A DNA stretch of 64,000 bases from Callorhinus ursinus (lineage: Eukaryota; Chordata; Mammalia; Carnivora; Otariidae): contig NW_020312785.1 of assembly GCF_003265705.1 (NCBI RefSeq), forward strand, positions 23,428,587 through 23,492,586, read 5' to 3'. The number at the start of each line of letters is the position of its first letter. The stretch's first letter is position 1. The position numbers and the translations under genes were made by a program. Shown piece after piece: positions 1 to 12,253 of the stretch. The notes under the pieces were generated by a model. The model had not been told where the DNA came from and made no database searches. It saw nothing but the letters and a program-made list of their open reading frames with translations.

Positions 1-699
1 ACTCAGTATGTCGAACATTGACCTCATCCTGTCTTTCATTCGTCTCCGTAGTCCCTAAATAATGACAATACTAATCATTACGACAACAAATACAGAAAAC
101 TGAAATTGTTTTAGAGTCTTCCCTCCCTTCCAACCACTTTCCAGTACTCCTTAAATGTACTTTTCCCACACATTCAAATATACACAAGTGAACCTGATTT
201 TTAACACTAAAAATTGTTAAATTTTGTATTTTCCCACTCACCTCTGCTCCTGTAGCCTGGTTTGTATCCGCCGCATCTCTTCTCCAGGTGTTGTAAATAT
301 CTACTAATAGATCCCCGCCTCAAGTCATTCCCCTCTAAACCATATTCATTCAGCTGCCTTCTCGTAGGAACTATAGGCACTCTATGACTTAGACTTTCAT
401 TTACCTCCAGAGCTTCCCCTTTGGCCACCTTTATTATCTAGTAACACTGAATTTCTTATAATCTTCTCAATGTACCTCAGAGCTTTTCATGCTGAGTTTC
501 TCTGGCAGAATAACCTATCCACTTTTCTTACCCAAGTTAAATTTCACCCATCAGGAACACTCAGCTTATTCATCATTTCCATGAAGAAAGATCAAGAAGT
601 CTTTCTTTACCTTACATACCCCACAAGCCTGGGCTAACTGTCCCTTCTTTGGACTCTCAACTATAGTATCATAAACATTATACCAAATATGAGTATATC

Positions 700-835
700 T
701 ATAAATGTACGGATACCTATCTGTGACTATAAGCTTCATGAGGTCAAGGTTCATGTTTGCACATAAATATCAGGACAAGTACAATGCTTTATAACACAGT
801 GGATGTTTAATATATGTAAAAACAAATTGAACTAA
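700..835 (+). mobile_element. L2 LINE 3' end, old
   Basis: A stretch with AAGCTTCATGAGGTCAAGGT, then ACAGTGGATGTTTAATATAT, resembles the terminal L2 consensus (release-of-service phrase plus AATAAATATT-like end). Weak. Confidence 0.45.
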
Positions 836-2820
836 TTGAGATAAATGTCAGCAAATAGCTCAGTCATTCAAGTCTTGAAGACCACTCTCTTTAATTAAAA
901 ATGACCATTCATTACACATGTAAATCAGGGTCCCTCTTTCATTTTAAATAATGTCAACTGAACTATGAAGGTAAAAATTATAGCAATGCATAGAAATGAT
1001 CATTTAATGACACATATATGTAGGGTTATGTTTCAAATAACAATTTGGGAAAGTAAGACCTCCAAAATAATTATCTGGTCAGTGTATCTCAGTGCTTTCC
1101 ATGAAATAAGGTTCCTTGTTTCTAGATTAATAGTTCCAGTAGTAGTTCTTTAGTTAGAAATATTTTTATAACACAAAGGACAACTTAATAAATTTCTAAA
1201 GATTGATAAAATAATTTCATCACTTCGTTCTAATTCTGCATACACCAAGATCTTTCCAGGTTTGTAAAGTCTTCTCCTGAAGAATCCCAATGCTTTAGAG
1301 AAAGCTTACTTATAGCGGCAAATTGGTCTATACTTTCAGGCCACGTATAAACTTCATAATATATGTCATGACATTATATTTATAAATCACTACTGGGAGT
1401 ACAGTATGAGTCAAAAGTTCAGAGCCAGATCACCTTTTGCTTAACTGATAAAAAGGCTAAGTTTTTCAAACTTTGGATTGTGGGGATAACACCAAGTACT
1501 CTGCGGTCACATAGCAGAGGCATCTGCCTGAAAGGTACTTTTACTTATCACTTTACTGCTGAGTCCATGCCTGGATTAGGAGTTCAGGCTTCCTGTCACA
1601 GAACAGAGTGAAACTGACTCCCATTTTGAAAGAAAGTTGCTAATGACCAGGGGCTCATAATAAACAGAACAAGAGATTAATGTCTAATTTTACCGCAATA
1701 TATCTAGTAAAATACAGTAGTAGTTGAAGTGCCTGCCCCCTATAGGCTTCTAAGATTCCTTTCCCTAACACTCTTTTCAGACTCTTTCATCAATCTCCCC
1801 CTTTTTTGTGTTTCTTTCTCCTAAATGGTTTCTTCTCTTTCATCTCTAATAATCCTGTCCTAAAGCATTTTACAAATTCTGCCTTTCTGGCAAACTCGTT
1901 CCCAATGTCTCCTCTTCCCAACCTTCTGAAAAGAGCTCATCACCTCCCTTCCACAATTTCCATTTACTTTATAAGCCCCTACAGTCTGGCTTCTATTTTG
2001 ACTACAATACTAAAAACAATTCTTTTGAATACCACCCACAAATAACATACTGCAAAATCCTCATGTGTATTTCCCCCAGCCCCCACCTCCTGTTGACACC
2101 CAACTTTTACTCCTGGGTGGCATTTTAGACTTCTTTCTATCTTAAAATTTCCTCCTCCATTCTTTCTAGGGTACTATTCTCTCTGGCTTGGAGATCCTGA
2201 TTATTTTATATCTCTTGGTAGATCCATCTCAATTTCCACTGTAGAAAGTCATTCTTGTGCTTAACCTTTGAATATAATCACTGTTGATTATTGGTGTGTT
2301 GGAGTTGGCTCACATGTTCTCAAAAAAAAAAAAAAAAAAGAGTACCCAAGTCTTCCCAACTCCACATTCACTGACGTTGTATTAGCAGATTGAAACCAGC
2401 CATCTTGGAACTAACTACCCAATAGAAGTGAGTAAATGGCTACAAATTAGGGTTTTGCTTTGCTTTCCTCCCAGAGAATTGATTGTTCAACATTAACCAG
2501 TGTATCACTGCTGATAATTTAGCCTTTGTAATTCATATAATTTTCCCCTCCATGTTGCTGTTTCTAAAACACACTCTCTACTCAGGACCTTTCTCCTGAT
2601 CTTTAGACTTAGTTCTCTAAAGTCTTACTGAGCTGCTTCGTATCTGTGCTCTTATCAGCACCTTAAAACATTCAAAATTGAAATTCTTTTCCCTAAGACA
2701 TCTTTTCTGTTTTGTTTTTTTTTTTTTTTCTACATTGGTTAGTACAATTAGGTTCCACTAGCCAACGGGGCCATCTAATTAACATTTGAGTAACTTTTGC
2801 TTTACTCCATAGTTTCATTC

Positions 2821-3018
2821 TTTTTTTTTTTAAGATTTTATTTATTTATTTGACAGAGAGAGACACAGCGAGAGAGAGAACACAAGCAGGGGGAGAGGGA
2901 GAGGGAGAAGCAGGCTTCCTGCTGAGCAGGGAGCCCGATGCGGGGCTCGATCCCAGGACCCTGGGATCATGACCTGAGCCAAAGGCAGATGCTTAACGAC
3001 TGAGCCACCCAGGCGCCC
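2821..3018 (-). mobile_element. CAN-SINE (tRNA-derived), full length
   Basis: Read on the minus strand it starts GGGCGCCTGGGTGGCTCAG, has the CT-rich part, and ends AATAAAATCTTAAAAA. It is flanked by near-perfect target-site duplications, CCATAGTTTCATTC (2807-2820) and CCATAATTTCATTC (3019-3032). It lies in the same orientation as ROBO1. Confidence 0.93.
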
Positions 3019-3189
3019 CCATAATTTCATTCTATTTTTCTACTTTCAATTAGTCACCTCTGGTTCTATCTCTGAAATGCCAATGTAGGCTGTTTTCTCC
3101 TTGTTCCACACAACTATGTTAATTCAGTGTTTTCATAGTTTTTACCTAAATATTTTACAATGATCTGATACCTTCATCTACACAGGTCC

Positions 3190-4246
<1,057 letters not shown>

Positions 4247-4491
4247 TTAAAGATTATCTACTCTTGGGATAGCTAATATGGGCATATATGCTATCACTTT
4301 CTCTCCCCCAACCATGACAGATCTTCTTAATCGATTTCAGCATAATGTTGATGGTCCCAAATGCATAGCCTTATTCTTCAGGCAACCACTTCAAATTGAT
4401 TGAGGTTGGCACTTGAGACCTATTTGCCACCTCTAATCTAGCCTAAATCACTTCTCGTTCTGTAAGAAGGGAAACTCAAACATTTAAGTTA

Positions 4492-5035
4492 TTTAAGTTA
4501 TTTTTCAATCTCAAATCGAGATATGATCAGAACCAGGACCAATGCCCTTAGATTCTTAATCTCTGGTTCAGTATTCTTTATACCATTTCATTCTATTTTG
4601 TGTTTATAATCTACCATTAATTGATGGGGTCTCTGCACCCAGAGGTTTTAAACCAGATAATCTCTGGTATAAATATAAGTGAGTATCATCTATCTATCTA
4701 TCTTTCATTATACATTATATATATGTTAATGTGTATATATATATATATATATAATATTTTATTTTTAAGTTATTTTTCAATCTCAAATCGAGATATGATC
4801 AGAACCAGGACCAATGCCCTTAGATTCTTAATCTCTGGTTCAGTATTCTTTATACCATTTCATTCTATTTTGTGTTTATAATCTACCATTAATTGATGGG
4901 GTCTCTGCACCCAGAGGTTTTAAACCAGATAATCTCTGGTATAAATATAAGTGAGTATCATCTATCTATCTATCTTTCATTATACATTATATATATGTTA
5001 ATGTGTATATATATATATATATATATATAATTATG
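4492..5035. repeat. Tandem duplication, two copies, 272-bp period
   Basis: The segment from TTTAAGTTATTTTTCAATCT at 4492 recurs at 4764. The copies (about 4492-4749 and 4764-5021) look identical by eye for roughly 255 bp, including a (TATC)n and a (TA)n tract; only the TA repeat length differs at the end. No coding sequence is involved. Confidence 0.93.
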
Positions 5036-6448
5036 TATAAGACACACACACATATCTATATATAACTGGACATTACACATATTTCAACTTCTTATAGACA
5101 TACTTAAGGATAAAAGTGTGTAAAAATTTGATATCTAAAAAATTTATTTTCTTTAAGGGGTGCTATCCTTGACTCCTATGTACATTCCAGGGGGCAGAAA
5201 TAGATATCCTAAAAATAGTTGGTAACTCAGTAGAAGAATATGTATGAAGACATTTCAGCTTTAGTTTGTTTTGCCTTTAGTACGGAGGATGAATTAAAAG
5301 GAAAGGCTTGAATCCAGGAGGGCACGAGGTTAATGTTATAGCTCAGGTAAGTAATGATAGGGGATGGAACTGTATTGGTGGCTGTTCAGATGAGGAGATG
5401 TATTTGAGAGATCTTAAGGAAGAAAAATCAATATTATTTAATGATCAATGGAATATAGTAGAGGAAGGAAAGGAAAGAATCTAAGATGACTTTTAGGAAT
5501 TTTGCTATAGTTGACTAGACAGATGAGAGAAACTTCACTGAAAATGAGGAAGGAGGGGATGAGGAAGAGATGGAGGGCCTGCAGAGGGAGAGTGTAAGTT
5601 CAGTTTTAGAAAAGTGGAGAGGAGGCACCTAGACAGAGACGTCGAACAGGTTTCTGTACATAAAATCTGAGTTTCAAGAGAGGTCAAGACCCAGAGATAC
5701 AGAGAGTTGGGAATTATCAGCATGGTTTTTTCAGTCATGACTTCAAAAATGGTAATGTTTTCATATTTGGAGAGCAATATCTAGGTGATAGGATAAGTCA
5801 ACTAAAAAGCAGTTATAAAACACGTATTAAATGCTTAGGAGCAAAAAATTAACATTTTCAACAAAAAAATACATTTACATGCTAAAAATAAATCAAAAGT
5901 ACGTAAGAACTTGAAAGTACAACCCTTCATGTCTTTCCCTCTCCATTTCAAATCCTCAATATTGATAATGTGGAGGTAATCAGTTTGAATATTTTTCTAT
6001 AGATCATTCCAGAAATGATTTATACACACAAATCAGGCCTACCAAGCTGCATAAATCCAGGGATCATCATTCACATTAGGGACTACATAAAATGGCCACC
6101 CCCAGGGCTGTATAGTGCCTCTCTGCCCACCCCTATGTGGAGGTCTGCTGAAAAGTACCACACACAAATATGCAGGCTTCCTCTCTTATTGACATAGGTA
6201 GAATTACATTTTTTTTTCACCCGTGTAGCTGTATACCTTTCCCTATATGTACATACAGCTCTGCTCTTTTTTTGAAAAGTTTGTATAATGCTCTGTTGAA
6301 TGAATATATCATTATTTATTTAGCCAATCCTCACAGAGGAATATTTAGGTTGTTTCCATATAGTTTACTATTACTGACAATGTTCCACTGTCATTTACAT
6401 ATACCAGCATGAGAAATTCTTGAGTATTAATATTATGCCTTCGGAGCT

Positions 6449-6654
6449 CTTTTTTTTATTTAAGATTTTATTTATTTATTTGAGAGACAGAGAGAGTGAA
6501 AGAGTGGGGGAGGGGCAGGGGGAGAGAGAATCTGAAGCAAACTCTGCACTCAGCACAGAGCCCGATGCAGGGCTTGATAACACTACCTCTGGATCACAAC
6601 CTGAGCTGAAACAAAGAGTCAGACGCCTAACTGACTGAGCCACCCAGGAGCCCC
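6449..6654 (-). mobile_element. CAN-SINE, diverged
   Basis: It has the head (reverse of GAGCCACCCAGGAGCCCC), a GA-rich middle and a TTTATTTATTT tail, with more mismatches than its neighbours. I could not see a clear target-site duplication. Confidence 0.9.
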
Positions 6655-7591
6655 AAGAATTAATCATTTCTGTTCCATAAATAGGTGTAGGTTTTTTTTA
6701 AACCAATAGTCTTTTGGCATTATATACTAAAACTAAGGCATTAGAATTCATCGTATTGGTCTTTGAAAGCAGAGAGCTTGAGGTACTGTCTTCTTACCAG
6801 TTATTTTAGTTAGAACTCCATTATTAAAAGTGGTCCAACTTTTACTTGCATTTTTTTGTTGTTGTTCGTTCTCATGGCTCATCATGTTCTAGTTTCATAT
6901 AAATAGCCTCTAAACATTACCTAAAATGGTAACCAAAGTACAGCCGATTGCATTGATTTTCACCTGATTTTATAAAATCAAAAAAAATTTTTTTTTGCCT
7001 TACAACATATATTACCATTGTCATTGTGCCTGGTTTTCCTCCTTACTACTTTAATGTATTAAAAAAAAAAAAAAAAAGCCCGATACTTAAAAAAAAAAAG
7101 GTACTATGAGAGTCCTCCTTCCTCTGCTACTTGTTTATTAAAAATAACCAAAAAGAGATAGTTAAAAAAACAGACTGTACTGAGTGGCTTAAAGGCAAGT
7201 GACCCAAGGCAGAGCAGTTCTAAGTTCAGACTGAGCCTGGGACTGGCAACGAAAGGGGAAAAATCTAATTCAGAACATACCTGGCAGCAGATGGAGTGAG
7301 GACCTACAGGCTCATTTCCACACTATCTCCTTGCTATAGACTTCAACCCCAAATTGCAAACACAGATTATCAAGCAGGCAGAAAGTAACTGCCACTATCA
7401 ACAAATCATAAAATGTCTGGGTTCATCAGATTACCAAAGCTGATGATTACCACTATTATAAGAGCATATAAAATCTTGGGAATGTGTGACTCTCGAGACA
7501 AAATCTATTTCCAGATGCTCTATAACACAGGTAGAAAACGAGAAGAGAACCCCATAGTAATTTTAAGAGTTCTAACTTCCTGTATATAATT

Positions 7592-7711
7592 GCTTTTTTT
7601 TTTGAAGATTTTATTTATTTATTTGACAGAGAGAGAGGCAGTGAGAGAGGGAACACAAGCAGGGGGAGTGGGAGAGGGAGAAGCAGCCTTCCCGCTGAGC
7701 AGGAGCCCAAT
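7592..7711 (-). mobile_element. CAN-SINE, cut by assembly gap
   Basis: The A/T tail and GA-rich part of a minus-strand CAN-SINE are present up to 7711, where the N run begins. The tRNA-like head must lie inside the gap. Confidence 0.9.
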
Positions 7712-8111
7712 NNNNNNNNNNNNNNNNNNNNNNNNNNNNNNNNNNNNNNNNNNNNNNNNNNNNNNNNNNNNNNNNNNNNNNNNNNNNNNNNNNNNNNNNN
7801 NNNNNNNNNNNNNNNNNNNNNNNNNNNNNNNNNNNNNNNNNNNNNNNNNNNNNNNNNNNNNNNNNNNNNNNNNNNNNNNNNNNNNNNNNNNNNNNNNNNN
7901 NNNNNNNNNNNNNNNNNNNNNNNNNNNNNNNNNNNNNNNNNNNNNNNNNNNNNNNNNNNNNNNNNNNNNNNNNNNNNNNNNNNNNNNNNNNNNNNNNNNN
8001 NNNNNNNNNNNNNNNNNNNNNNNNNNNNNNNNNNNNNNNNNNNNNNNNNNNNNNNNNNNNNNNNNNNNNNNNNNNNNNNNNNNNNNNNNNNNNNNNNNNN
8101 NNNNNNNNNNN
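7712..8111. other. Assembly gap, 400 N
   Basis: Exactly 400 unresolved bases lie between a truncated CAN-SINE on the left and a TA dinucleotide repeat on the right. The round length suggests an estimated or default size. Open frames reported across it are meaningless. Confidence 1.
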
Positions 8112-8730
8112 ATATATATATATATATAGACACCTTATATAATCACATAAACATCATTCTTTATACAATACTTTCCAAAAGCAGTATAATATATATAAAG
8201 TAAAATGTCAAGAGCACATGCATGCAGACAATTCTGCCAGCATTAATTCACTATGGAGATCCGGCACTCTATTTACTTAGCTGCTTAAAGTCCCAAGACC
8301 TTGTAATTAATGATAAATCAAGTCAAAATAACATCATTCCAAAGAGGGTGGTGAATTTATAATTTATGAAAAGTAGGGCTGGAGAAATAATGTAGATTTG
8401 GTTTTTAAATCAAGTATGTAAATGCGTCAAAAGGGTTGAAAGAGGGGGTGGGAAGAATCTATTAGAAGGTCCTAGAAATGCACTTACGCTTGGCTTTAAC
8501 TCGCTAAGACTCTGACAAATAAATATTCATATATTTTAAATCCTACCCTTCATCTGGGTTAAACTTGTAAGCGGCAAATATGAGATAAATAAACAGATTC
8601 TGCCTGTCATGGTGACTATAGTATACAGTACTCCTCTGTGCATTGAGTACTCCCTGGGTCTCTCTGAGGCCTAGGATTTACCTGCAGAGTAAGTTATGGT
8701 CACAGTGCCACGGATCAGGGGCTCTAGGGC

Positions 8731-9118
8731 TGTTATGGGCTGAACTGTGTCCCCTCAAAGTTCACATGTTAAAGTCCTAACCCCCTGTACCTCAGAATGA
8801 GATGGTATTTGGATATAGGGTCTTTCAAGAGGTAATTAAAGTAAAAGGAGTCCTTGGGGTGGGCCTTCATCCAATCTACCTGGTTTCCTTATACAAAGAG
8901 GAGATTAGGGCATACACATAGACTGAAGAAAGACCAAGTAAATACACAAGGAGACTACAGCCATCTATAAGACAAGGAGAAAGGCCTCAGAAGAAACCAA
9001 CCCTGCCAACACCTTGATCTTGGACTTCTAGCCTCCAGAGCTGTGAGAAGATAAATTTCTGTCATTTAAGCCACCTAGTTTATAGTGCTTTGTTATGTCA
9101 GCCCTAGAAAACTCATAT
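8731..9118 (+). mobile_element. MaLR-type (MLT1-like) solo LTR
   Basis: It starts TGTTATGGGCTGAACTGTGT and contains GAAACCAACCCTGCCAACAC, CCTTGATCTTGGACTTCTAG and a 3' end similar to TTTGTTATGTCAGCCCTAG. This pattern matches old ERVL-MaLR LTRs from memory; the subfamily is uncertain. No internal coding region is attached. Confidence 0.65.
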
Positions 9119-11736
9119 AATTGCCAACTGACAAGGATCATCACAAACTACTCTTCATCGGGTCAGACACAGCCACTCTTTAGCTTTCTTTATATCGTTT
9201 ACAAAAGTTCTATGAAGCAAATACAGAAGTCGAACAAAATTTACAAAGTAAAGACACTACAAACTCAAGACTGATACTGTATTCTGAAATTAGTTCGCAA
9301 AGGAAGTCTATTGATAATAATCAAACTCAGCCAACATAGTTAACATTTTAACCATTAAAAGGCAAAAATTAAAAAAAAAAAAACCCTCCATGTCTTACTA
9401 CTATGTTTTTAATTCACATTTTAACAGTTGGCAGCTCTTTAAATTCTTTCTTCTCCCCTCTTCTTTCTCTTTCTTAGTAAATTGTACTAATTGTGTCTGC
9501 CACTGAGTTTCTTCATGAAATGGTCTATGATTTTTTTTCAAAAATGGAGTAGTATTCTGAGAAAACGATTTCTGAGAAAATGACCCAGTGTTCCCATGTC
9601 ATAACCACTGCTAACAAGAGTACATGCATTTCTCTTATTTGATGCATGAAGAAGTATTTGCATTTACTTGATTTTACTTCATCAATATGCATTGCCGGAT
9701 ATGTAAATAATAACACATATTTTGGTATTTTCTCTTTATCAAATCAGAAAGTGTCCAAGACTTTTTAGTACAATAAACATAGCCAAAAGACAGATGGTTA
9801 TCAAAATGCTGAAAGGAAGTTAAAGCGAAAATTTAAAAAAATAACTTTAGTCATATTTCCATTTTGTCTATTTTTATGACTTCAAGAAAATAATTATTGG
9901 CTTCCACATTACTTTATATCCTAGGATAATTTTGCATAATCCCTTTTGTGAAATAAACAATGAAAAATCCATATAATATTTCAAATTAACTTTTTTGGTT
10001 TTATTTATTTCATTAGATTTCTTTGGTATTTCTAAAATTAACGTTAAATAAACAACCTTGGTGTTTCATCATTCAGTTTACTAGTTACTCTGCAGGGATT
10101 AGTTAGAATTCGTATTTAATTATTAAATACATGGAAGAAAGGACTGCAGAATGTGGTACAATAAATAGAGATCACAATTTTCAAGCATAGTGCAATTTAT
10201 AACTGTGATACCACGTCCTTTAACTGGGCATGTATTTATTCAAAGCATTTTGAAAAAGCATCCCTCAATGCTAGAAGTCCCTCAAAACAAGTATAAATAA
10301 GAGCTGGAAAGGGCTACACAAAGCTTTAGGTCAGGTTTTCTCCCTTTTGTATTCAACCTAGATGTGTTTACATCCAGGTTTGCTGTTTGACCAGTTTTTC
10401 AGTGAGGAGCACTCTCTTCCAGATAATAAAAACTGATAGGACAGCTATAAAACTTATAAAATGCCATTACAGGGGTTCCATAAATGTAAAACTGCCAATA
10501 GAGTTTGGGGATTTACACCTTGTGTTTGTCCCTTTACAGAAGCAAACATGCACAAAGCCACTGTAATAACCCTTCAAAATCAGATAATATTCTGACAGCT
10601 CAGTTTCACTGACAAAAGAGTCCTGGGCAGAAGCCAGGAGGCCCAGGTGCGCTGTGTCATGCCAGTATTTAATGTAGTCTGATAGCAGGTAGATGCGAGT
10701 GAGAGAAAATACTTTGAATAAGGTACAGATAATAGCATGGACAGCCACACTCATTGCAAAATTACTTGTGCTCATCATGCTGTGAGCTTTGTATTAAATT
10801 TTTCTGTCAAGTGGCAGGAATCACAGGGAGAATTGCCTCAGAAAACCCTCCTTGTAACCTTGGATAAGGATCTATAATATTAGGCTTTCATATGATAATG
10901 GCAAATGATGCCCTTTTTGAAAAATTGCTGACTGGTAATGAAAGTCCTAATCAGATTGTGGTTGGAGAGGACCAGGAGGTGGGGGACAGTGTCTGTGACA
11001 CCCTTCTTCCCCCACCCCGTTAGTGAATTTAGCAAACTTGACAAGATGGGTGAGTCTGAGAGAATTTATCTTACGTGAATTTCCAACAAAGCCCTTGGGG
11101 TTGTTTATAAAACGAGAAGGTGGCGGGTTTAATAAATGCTGGGCCACCTGAGGCACTTTCATTAAAGGCTTTCTCTCAACAACATCACCATGTTTGCATT
11201 ATTCTCCTGGGCTCCCTTGAGAATACAAGCATTACCTCTTCAGTGAGAGTCGATATTGTATGTGAAGGCATGAAGGAAGATGATGCGATTTGCCTTTTGG
11301 TGCAGAAAAATAACTGTAACACCACCACAGTTAGAATTAATATTCAGACAAGTTTATTGAATTGTATTTGAATGCAAAATTCCAAAAGGAAACAAAAAGA
11401 GGACGTTTGGGAAGATTTATCAGGGAATGCGATGAAGGTTCAGTCTCTGTCGTTACTTCAACTACAGTGATGTCTATTTGTTTGCAACAACAAAATAACC
11501 TTTTAAACATAATAAAAATATACACTGTTCTTAGCTTCTTAAATAACTCTTATTAGAAGTACTGAAGATGCTTGACAAGATATGAAAGTTGATCACTGCT
11601 ATTAAGTAATAGGAGGCTTACTGTTAATGACTTTTTAATGTAATTTCTAATGCCAGTGGACGCATTGTCTAGTCCTAGAGAGCCAGGGTGAATAGGCGAG
11701 ATTCATAGATGTTTTCATGCGTTTCAATGGACTTAC

Positions 11737-11889
11737 CATCTGTGTAGGCTTCTCTGCGCAGATGTCCTGGCTGGTGTTTTTGCTTCTTGGCTGGTCTGGC
11801 CTTCTGTATTTGAGCAGCACTCATGTTGCTGTCTGTAGAAACAGGACTTGTGGGTCGAGGGCACTGGGACGCATGAAAATGGCGGCGGC
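11737..11889 (-). CDS. ROBO1: ROBO1 exon w15: tail, basic segment
   Basis: This 153-nt exon is phase 1 on both sides and encodes residues 827-877. It starts with a split glycine, then [20 protein letters not shown], a basic stretch [13 protein letters not shown], and ends LRREAYTD. The donor is the consensus GTAAGT. The acceptor ACTCAG is preceded by a T-rich tract that is essentially a (TTTA) tetranucleotide repeat, with a 9-bp-period minisatellite a further 60 bp upstream. The exon is symmetric, so skipping would keep the frame and join w14 directly to the srGAP-binding motif exon. Confidence 0.96.
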
Positions 11890-11946
11890 CTGAGTAAAAA
11901 ATAAATAAATAAATAAAAAATAAAAATCAGAGCCAAACTCATCAAT

Positions 11947-12002
11947 GAATTTTAATTTAATTCATTTAATTCATTTAATTCATTTAATTCATTTAATTCA
12001 AT
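11947..12002. repeat. Minisatellite, 9-bp unit
   Basis: The unit CATTTAATT repeats about five to six times with little divergence, just beyond a (TTTA)n-like tract next to the w15 acceptor. Confidence 0.9.
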
Positions 12003-12231
12003 AAAATAAGAAAAAGAAAACATTAGAACTAGAAGCATCCCTAATCTCCTAAAAATAGCTTTAAATAAACTATTCTAGCAAACACTAGGATTTTTGTCAT
12101 TCTGCCTGATCCATCCACTGGAAAAAAAAAAAGATGCTGAAAGTTTTTTCCGGCTCTTTTTTTTTAACCATGGTACTTTTATTCTGTTAAAGTTCTTGAC
12201 ACCACTTATTAAAGAAAAACATCCCAATTAC

Positions 12232-12253
12232 AGACTGAGCCAACCAGGTGCCT
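12232..12253 (-). mobile_element. Head-only SINE insertion, 22 bp, tailless
   Basis: Only the tRNA-like head is present (minus strand AGGCACCTGGTTGGCTCAGT and two more bases), ending at the box A region. It is flanked by perfect 15-bp direct repeats AAACATCCCAATTAC (12217-12231 and 12254-12268). There is no body, CT tract or A tail. Confidence 0.85.

Noticed and set aside
4621..4881. 86-codon open frame in the tandem duplication
   Set aside because: It consists of intron sequence and TA/TATC microsatellite; no known family, no splice support.
6420..6667. Open frames in both directions inside 6420-6667
   Set aside because: They are translations of a CAN-SINE and recur at other SINE copies in the window.
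7590..8133. Long open frames on both strands across 7590-8133
   Set aside because: They run through 400 unresolved N and a SINE; the open state is an artefact.
8731..9118. Possible endogenous retrovirus with coding capacity near the LTR
   Set aside because: Only an old solo LTR is seen; no gag, pol or env reading frame is attached.
10467..10778. 103-codon minus-strand open frame
   Set aside because: No recognisable domain or family, no clear acceptor and donor in phase, ordinary intron composition.
11947..12002. Regular repeats that could suggest a CRISPR array
   Set aside because: The 9-bp unit has no spacers and lies in a mammalian intron; it is a minisatellite.
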